Assembly: GCA_036873755.1 (NCBI GenBank)
Contig: JAVTVY010018947.1
Coordinates: 1 to 64,000 of the forward strand
Source: Hanleya hanleyi
Taxonomy: Eukaryota; Mollusca; Polyplacophora; Lepidopleurida; Hanleyidae
DNA: 64,000 nucleotides
Direction of reading: 5' to 3'
Of the stretch, positions 29,201-38,200 are shown piece by piece. The stretch's first letter is position 1. Each line of letters starts with the position of its first letter. Under the pieces are notes generated by a model. That model ran no database searches, was not told the origin of the DNA, and saw only the letters and a program-made list of their open reading frames with translations. The position numbers and the translations under genes are program-made.

Positions 29201-32200
29201 GAATTTCGTATAGCTTCAAAAGTATTTCATGTTTATAAAGATCATGACAGCCTCACACATTTCATATGATCTTGGATGATCAACAAAAATGCTGTTGTTT
29301 AAAACGGAAACTGGAACCGTGGTAATGTTATCCTTGCTACGCAAGCGGAAATTTTATTAGCCCATTTTTTCAAATGGGTACAGCACATACACTCAAGTTT
29401 GGATGCTTGGCACTAAAAAAAAATGAGTAAATATCCATATCTGTCAACAGATTTTAAGTTGCAAGGAAAACAATTCGTAGAGTCCTGCAATTAACATTTG
29501 CATGGAACTGTCCGCACACCAGTGAGTTTGGTTTTGAGCGTCTGCTGTTTGAATTTTGGCGCCGGGATTGTATGATGTCATCTTGAATACAAAGATTGTG
29601 GTTTGATTATGAAGGTTATTGAATGAATATTACCTTAATAAATGAAACCACAATCTTTGTATTACTGATTTTCTGAATACAAAACGAACCACAATGATTG
29701 TATTTCTCAGTTCCTCACCTTTAAGACAAAGTGCCTTGACCACAATCGACCATAATTCGAATACTTTCTTTGTATTCTGAATGCATTCCACATACAAAAG
29801 TACCACAAACTTTGTGGCACAAATTGTGGTAGCTTGTCTTCGGTAAGGAAAGTTGTAGAAGTATAACAGTGTACAGCAAACGGCTAATGCTGTAGCAGTA
29901 TAACAGCAGTATACAGCTGATGTTTTCAGATTTGGTAAAGTATTGGCAGCATACCAAAATTATAGAATTTACATTTTATGTGATCAAGCTGTAGAAGTAT
30001 AGCAGCAAGTATACACAGCAAGTAAGTACCAGAAGTATAGTGACAGTATAAAGGAAAAAGCCGAAATTGCACAGTTTCAGAAGTATGACCGCAGTGGAGG
30101 GGAGGTCTGTGGAAGTATAGTCGCAGTGTATGCTTCCACAGAAGTACATACTGCCCTTCCGTGAGGGATGACTTTGGATTAGCGCTACAGCGCACGTGAT
30201 TTTCGATCGTACGTGCGATGACCTCCATCTTGTCTGCGCTGAAAGTTTTTTCTTTTTTGCTTCATTAGGATGCACCGAATTTTGTGACATTTTCTTACTT
30301 ACTAATACCCAGTACCGGTATCGTATAGGTTTGCATAGATATAATAAAATAGGTTTTGGATATGGGAAACACCGTTTATGCCTTATTTCTCGGATTTCGT
30401 TTGCTGATATAGTGGACATTGATGAGCGATTCGCTAGTTTTATGAATTTGCGCAATGATATATACTGCCATGAGCAAAAGGTGATTCGGCAAACTATCGA
30501 CAGCAAAATATCAAACCTTTCAAGAGAAAGTTTTGAATATTTTGAAGGAAATGTTTCTTTTATACTATCCTTTGGCTGACACACATGATATATTCCCTCC
30601 CAACCGGCACAGAACCCGATAACATATATATATAAGTATAAACAGAGTGGTCTTCCGATGTAGAGAAGTGGTATAAGACAAATAGCCTTCTTGGCATCCT
30701 CCATTGTTGTATACATACCGCAGTTCGGACTTTATGTTCTTTTCAAGGAATATTGTAAAGGATTAATGGCAAGGAGTAGATAGCATGTAGTGCACACGTT
30801 GTAGCTGAAAAATAAACTCGTAGAACAATACTTGTTGTCATTTAGAAAGTTATCGTATAACAGTATTTTCGTTATTTTGGGATTACACTATCTTAGTATA
30901 GCACAGATTCTAGTGCAGAAAATTGGTCGAGTTCCAAGCGGGATTCGAACCAACGACCCCCAGATTAAGACACCTAATCGTCAGCCTTATATGTCGGCGA
31001 TATAAACCTATCGGCCAGCGGGCCTCCCACAAAACAGGAGGTAGCAGACCGGCGTGGAGGTTAAGAATATCCGTTGGCTACGAGTGTCCGGCCACTATCC
31101 TCCAACCCAGCTAGGACACTTTCTCGACATTGGGGACAACTATCTGTCCGTGGTTACAATAGAAAAGAATATGCAAAGAGACACTAATCACCAGGACATT
31201 CTTATCCATCACATCGGTAGTCTTGAATACGAACATACAGTACCCTCTGATGGTCGTAAGGACAAAGCTCTTATAGCTGAGAACATAGGAAGATATCTTT
31301 TGTCATTTATAAAGTGATCTTATTTTACAAAATACCGCATTTACCGCATAGATAGATCAGTTTCAAAAGTTAGAAACGCTCATAAACTTCTATATTTATT
31401 GAACACATGAGATCTCGCTCTCATATTTTTATCCATAGTAAACGATATGTGAGGATGCAAGAATTTAGTGCGCGTAAATTCCCGAAGGGTGTTTTGTTGT
31501 TGTTGCAAAGGGCCAGAAAATGACGCAATCCTCGGGATATATTTTTCACGCTTCTTCGCATTCAGTGCCAACGATTCTTTCATATGTTGATTTTACTTTT
31601 TCGTAAAGGGTAATTTCTAACCAGAGTTGAATATACGATGCCATTTTTGTACCCATGTTAGTTCCCAAGTCCGGCAAATACAGACAGTGTTACTAAAGCA
31701 AAATCTATCTGCACAATTATCTAAAAAAACTTTTTGCAATTATCTGAAATCCGTCCATCTAAAAATCTATATGCACAGTATCTGCAAAGTCAAAATTGAA
31801 GCCACACGACATCGGGCATTACAGGTTAGTTTGTCTGTGTATTCTTGCATTTACCATATTTACCCATGTTGAGGCGTCTACTCCATCAGTCGCTCTAGAT
31901 GGTCTGGGGAAATTTAAACCCCACGAGGTGGGGCGTTACAAGTCAGGTTTTTTGGGGGGTATTTTTGCAATTATCATGTTTGTCCCATGTTGAGTCTTTT
32001 ACTCCATCATGCACCCTCGATGGTCATCCAATAACATCACACAGGTTACTTGTTTGAGCTGATCTGTAATAGCGACTCCCAAACTAGCGCGTCTAATTCT
32101 GCTGAAGGAGGTTCTAGGGGCCGAGTGGTTACTTCATAATTTCCATATGAAAGCCAGCAATAAATGCGTAGCTGAGATACTAAGGTTACGTCCTAGAATC

Positions 32201-35200
32201 CTTCGTATTCTAATCCGAATGTGAGATGCTGAGGGGGTCGAAGGTCTTTACTGTTGTGTCGTGTCGGTTGTTTTTAGTCGCCAGTCATGGTCAATTCCCC
32301 GCCAACCCTCTCCCCCCTTCTTACTTATCTCTCCAACTTATTAATATGTGTAAGGATTCTGCTGGTGGACTTCTAGTCCCCGAAATCCATCCTCTGTACA
32401 TGTCATTTGACAAATATATGTAGGATTATTGTCTTCACTAGAAATTTAAGCTGTAAGACGTTGAGACCTTTTGGTTAGTTTTTCTGGGTATTCTTGCATT
32501 TACCAGGTTTGTCCGATGTTGAGGAGTTTACTCTCTTAAACGCCCTAGATGATCATCAATTAATACCAGATGAGTTAAATATAGGAGCTGACTTGTCATC
32601 ACAACTCCCGCGCTAGCGTGTATAATTTCGCTTAAGCCGAGGTCACTTCAACATTTTCTCCAGGACAGCCGCAATAAAAGCGCAGCTGAGATACTACGGC
32701 TACTTCCTCAATCCTTGGTATTCTAGTCTGAATGTGAGATGCTGAGGGAGGCTTCCTTGTGGAGTCATATGTTCGTTTTCAGTCATCAGACGACTTCAAC
32801 TTTTCCCACCCCTTGCATGTCTTTCCAATGCATTATCTGTATATGACAGGATTCTGATGGTGGAATATTATTCCCCGAGGCCCGACCAACATGTCGTTTG
32901 ACAAATATATGTAAGTTTATTGTTTTGGTGTGAAATTTAAGCCATATGACGTCGGGCAATATAGGTTAGCTCTACTGGGTAATTTTGCGTTTACCAACCT
33001 AGCCCTATGTTGCGGTGTTTACTTCATCAGACGCCATTGATGTTCAAACAGTAACGTCAGATGAGTTGATTGAGCTGATCTGTCATCAAAATTTCCACAT
33101 GAGCAGCTGCAATAAACACGTGGCTGAGATAATAAGGGTACGTCATAGAATCCTCTGTATTCTAATCTGAATGTGAATGCCGAAGGAAGGTTTCCTGTGG
33201 CCTTATATGGTTCTTTTGTACTCGTCAGACGTTGTTAACTTTTTTTCGCCTCTTGCATATCTCTCCAATCTATTTATTTGTATAGGGTACGAGGATAGTT
33301 GGTGGGGCTGGCGGTCGCCGGATTGTTAGTCGCCGAGGTCCGCCCTCTGTGCACTTTTCTGTTACTGTTTTCTGCTAATTAAATCGCTTCTGCCAATTAC
33401 CGCGTTATTCAAACAAAGCACAAATGATTGATGTATTTTACAGCTGCAACCATATCAGGAAGACAGAACACATTTGTCGTGAAAGCATCACCTACATTTA
33501 TGTCATAAACGTTACATAAACTTACGGCATGACTCAAACATTATGCTATCGGGCAAAATTAGTTATCGTCCACCTTTCTCATTCACCGCCACCCAATAAA
33601 TCTTCGCCCTTTCCACTTTAATCAATGGACAATGCTACATTGTCCCTATGGCTGCGATGGGTAGACAGACACGTGGATGACCGCATGAGCTCTAGTTTCT
33701 TCTCAAAATCTGTCCCCTATCTTTTTAACCTGTGGCGTGTGCTGTTTTTTTAACTGTTGATAACTGATGAAAATATGATAAAAAGAATAAAATATTTCTA
33801 CTTCCCAAGAAAGGGCTAATAAGCTTACATTTATGATAATTTTGGCAACATCAGGTCGAAATTGGTCCAGTTGTCATCGATTAGAATTTTGGTTGAACAG
33901 ATAACAAAGCGCCCTAAATAACGAACCAGAACTCATGCGGCCTGACAGGTCTAGGTGCACCTCCCGCTGTCATCGAGGCAAGACGGCATTGTCCAGGGAT
34001 TAACTTGAACTATAGTGGAATTGCCCCATATCAGAGATGACCTATCATTACTACCTACTTTACTATCATGTCTTCTTTCCCGTGTGCGCCATTCAGTAAC
34101 AACTCATCATAAGTCATATTCAGGGCACCATACTTCTCCACGGCCTCCATGATCGTACCGAGATCGTTCTGACCATACAAAGTCTCAATTAGTCGGTATT
34201 TACCCATTTTGTCTACTTCAGTCGCTCTGTAAATGAACAACGAAATAGTAAAGAAATAGCCTCAGAACAGTACTTCTCCCCCGGCCCCTGTATCAGCACA
34301 TAACATGCTATGAATGGTCCACTATAGCAACAATTAAGATAGATGAATTGTACTCATCTTTGTAAGTAGGCCTAACGCTAAGTGAAATTTCCCTCGAAAT
34401 GTTTAAAAGAGTAAGCGAGTGTAAGTCTCTCACAGACATTGTATATGGTCATTTCTCATCAAAAGTTATGACACAGACATATGATACTATTTACCGCAAA
34501 TTTATTTAATTGCTTGTATATTAAGGATAGTGTTGGTTACTGTAGATTGAATCCTGAATTCTGAAACTAATTAATGGGTACTGAGCCCTCCTGCATTTAC
34601 TTTCACACACTCCCTCGAACTATGCCACACAGCTATGGTATATATTTCTTGAAGGCACATTTCTTGAGAATTCCAAAGATATAAAATCGTTCACTGTAAA
34701 CCTCTAAGTTGTGAAGATATTTGGATCTAAAAAAAAATAATTTAAAATTTAATTTTAATTTTTTAAATGCTATTTTCAAAAGAGTGTTCAACTTATCGTA
34801 ACTTTCTTCATCATTCCCGGTAGAAGACAACTCCAGCAGGAAATCTGTGTCTCAGTTTGATCAATTTTTGTCTAGTTCTCATTCTATTGACATTTAATGA
34901 AATATTTCTTTACGAAATGGAGCAACTCACAGTTTTGAAATTTGACGTTGAATTAAATATCAACAGAATAAGAACTAGACCAAAATTGACAAAATTGAGA
35001 AACTTATTTCCTGTTGGAGTTGTCTTCTACAGGGAATGATGATGTAAGTTACGACAAAATTTTGTTTTCCTCCGTGGTCCGTTGTCCGTCCTCAGTTAGT
35101 TAGTCGTCCGTCAGTCGTCCGTCCGTAAACAATTCTTGTTATCGCGATTTCTCAGGAACTACTGCAAGGACCTTTCTTAAATTTGGTACACAAGCTTATC

Positions 35201-38200
35201 GTGATTTCTCAGGAAGTACTGCACGGATCTTTCTCAAATTTTGTACACAGGTTTCCCTTGGAGTCTGGTTGTGCAAGATACCTTTTGTGGTTCGATTCAA
35301 AAATCCAATATGGCCACCAGGCGGCCACCTTGGATTACCCCATGAAACTTTGTTATCGTGATTTCTCAGGAATTACTGCATGGATTCTTCTCAAATTTGG
35401 TACACAGGTTCTCCTTGGGGCTAATTGTGCAGGATACCTTTTTCGGTCCGGTTCGAAAATCCAATATGGCCACCAGGTGGCCCTCTTGGATTCCCCCTTG
35501 AAATTTTGTTATCGTGATTTTTCAGGAAGTACTGCATGGATCTTTCTCAAATTTGGCACACAGGTTACCCTTGGGGACTAGTTGTGCAAGATACCTTTTT
35601 CGGTCCAGTTCGAAAATCCAATATGGCAACGGGGTGGCCATATTGGATTTCCCCATAAAGCTTTGTTATCGTGAAATCTCAGGAGATTCACTGCATGGAT
35701 CTTTCTGAAATTTGGTACACAGGTCCCACATGGGGCCTAGTTGTGCCAAATACCTTTTTTGGTCCGATTCGAAATCCAAGTTATGCTTCAAATTAATACG
35801 GTATTCTCGAGTTGTGACGTTGCATCACAAGAGTGGGCAGAGCAAACGGTAGAGCATATTCTATATATTGAGCATAGAGAATATCCATACCTTCACCTTC
35901 TATATCAAGGAGTTCAAATGATTCCGAATTAAAATGTATTTCTTCAAATTATAAATCAGTTTACTTTAGTCCATGCTGTTGCAAGTGAACTGTCCCACCG
36001 GTTCATCTGCCGATGGATCGGCTACACAGGTGGACGTCACTCGACAACTGTATACTACTGCGTGGTTCGATCCAAGGGAGATAATCAGGATTTAGACACT
36101 TTCAAAGTTTCAACATTATTGCACGTACCGGATCCCTTCACTATTAAGTTGTGTATCATCTTAGTATTTGCGAGCATGGTTTCTTGAAGGATTTTTATCA
36201 ATATTGTTTTGCTCTGGAATATGTGTCAGAAGAGTTAGTACTTAACTAAGAATTTTTTAAAACATTTTTTCCTTGTCCCCTGTGGGCGTATTTAAGCCTT
36301 TTTAATTAAAGATCTGTAACTCAATTTCCTTCAGTTAACCCGTTAATGAGCTTAGGCGTCACGTGACCGCGTGACGTCAGACAAGCGATCGTCTCCTGCA
36401 GGCAGCTGTCTGAGCTATATATTAAGCTGTGGGTTTGCGATTACTCCATCGCGCATATCGCTGTATAATTAATGGAAAAACGATTAAAAACCATAGAAGA
36501 ATATGCCAGTGATGATGATCTATATACAGGGGACATAAAGGGACATCTTGACGTTCTGCCGTATCAATTTGAACCCGTACCAAACGACCGAAATGAGGTG
36601 GAACAGAGGGACAACGAATCTGAAGCAGACGAAGCGTCACACACGGAACAAGTTCGACTTGTAAACACATACTGGTATGTTATTTATTATCTACGCGGGA
36701 CGTCATATATACGCCCCCTATGCATAGAATGAATATATATTTAGACAATGATCGAAATAATTTGTTAGTCCAGGCCTATCTGGTGAAATTTCAACACTGA
36801 GACGTACCCAGATTTTGGAGTTTTCTCTTTCGTTCAGATCAGTTTGAAAGCACGACGTTAGATATCATGTACAGTAAAAGATTTAGTTCACTTTTTTTTA
36901 CTTCTGGCGAATCTGTGTTCAATAAATTATTTCCAGTAGGAATATGCCGTCCAGCCAGCGTAATTGATAGGAAAGAACAAATTGCGGCTTTCTAGCTGTC
37001 CTGCTCCCGACTTTTCGCAGATGTTTGAGTTTCGCTCTCGCATTCGATTAACCCAGCTCGGCCAACTTTTCTGGATCTCGATCCAATTTCTCATTGAGAA
37101 ATGTCCAGAGCACAATGTGCTATATTTTGATGGCTCAAATCCTACACGACTGCAATAGTGCACCCAATTTTTCCGACGGATGGTCTTCACGGGAAACGAG
37201 AAAAAATTCACCCACAACCTTTTTTCTGCTCGTTTGTACAACCGTAAGCTGTACAATACGGCATCGTGGAGTCAATTTGCACTGCTATTTATAAGACGGT
37301 AGTATTCTCGAGTCGAGCCCACAAAATCACAGTTAAAGTCGATAATTGGATTTGTCACAGTATGTACTGTCTCCCAGTATGTAATTCATACTAAATTGAT
37401 ACCTGTCATTACCGAGCTATCGCGTCTGTGCCGTCACAGATTGGCGGCCTCGCTTTCATTCCAAAAATATGCATATCTGACTGGGAGCTAAATAGAGCTG
37501 CCAAAAAGGCTTAAAGACGCCCACAGGTGAGTAGAAAGAAATTATTTTTAAAAATCTTAGTTAAGTACTAACTCTTCTGACACATATTCCATAGAAAAAA
37601 AATATTGATAAAAATCCTTTAAAAAGATATCTCAAACTAGTCTAGTAAACAGAACGGAATTAGCATTCGTTCCTAATTATAAAATCGTAGGTATGCTTCA
37701 TAGCTCATGCCAAAGTGTCAAAGACATTTGTCCTCGCTTCCAGTACCCAATGATGATACGTGCGAAAGAAAAAATAAATACTACAAAACCTCCAGACATT
37801 CGCTTTGAAACTAACTTTGCACATTTCACTTGTGCTATAACAACCGATATCAAGTACAGTTTCTAGAAGTCTTGAAACTCCTGAAACTTATAAACATAAT
37901 ATCTTGGTGTTTTCCAGTGTCCCTTTTTATCCTTTTCACTCAAATTCGAAATTCTGCAAACAAAATTACAAATCAATCATTTGTGTTTAGTAACAATGGA
38001 CAAAAGGATCCTCTTGTCATTAGCATACAATTATCGGACAATAGTGGGCTCCTTCGGATCTCTCGCTTAACTTGAATATCTTCACAACCTACAGATTTAC
38101 AGGGAACACATTTATATATTTGGAATCCCTTAGAAATGCACTTTTGTCTGTATGAAGACATATTCTAGAGGGTATGTAAAAGTGTCTACAGGAGGGCTCA

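Larger units (their letters stand above)
36195..37617. mobile_element. Nested DNA-transposon-like element with about 105 bp terminal inverted repeats
   Basis: Left arm aaggatttttatcaatatt ... gtcagaagagttagtactta ... gtgggcgtatttaagcc (36195-36300). The right arm is its reverse complement (37505-37617). The arms face each other across 1.2 kb and interrupt copy I at a point that is continuous in copy II. Two gene fragments inside (THAP on minus, a YQFEP-type exon on plus) suggest a derivative of a THAP-transposase element. The target duplication is not clear. Confidence 0.7.
35058..38066 (-). mobile_element. Helitron-like element copy I (interrupted), about five core repeats
   Basis: Reverse-complement relative of 53485-56490: the same unique half (37618-38066 and 35750-36194), the same 157 bp core (ttctcaggaa at about 35149, 35209, 35366, 35521, 35681) and the same ggacggac-type run (35080-35140). 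A 1.4 kb inverted-repeat element (36195-37617) splits it. Only about five cores are present versus fourteen in copy II. The terminal hairpin is missing. Lies between exons B and C. Confidence 0.75.

Noticed and set aside
30196..30716. Long open frames on both strands
   Set aside because: No family motif, overlap each other, and lie inside a repeat-rich intron.
30935..31025. Functional tRNA gene
   Set aside because: A and B boxes are present but stems do not pair and spacing is too long; a SINE head fits better. The same applies to 45-125, 3046-3126 and 46935-47030.
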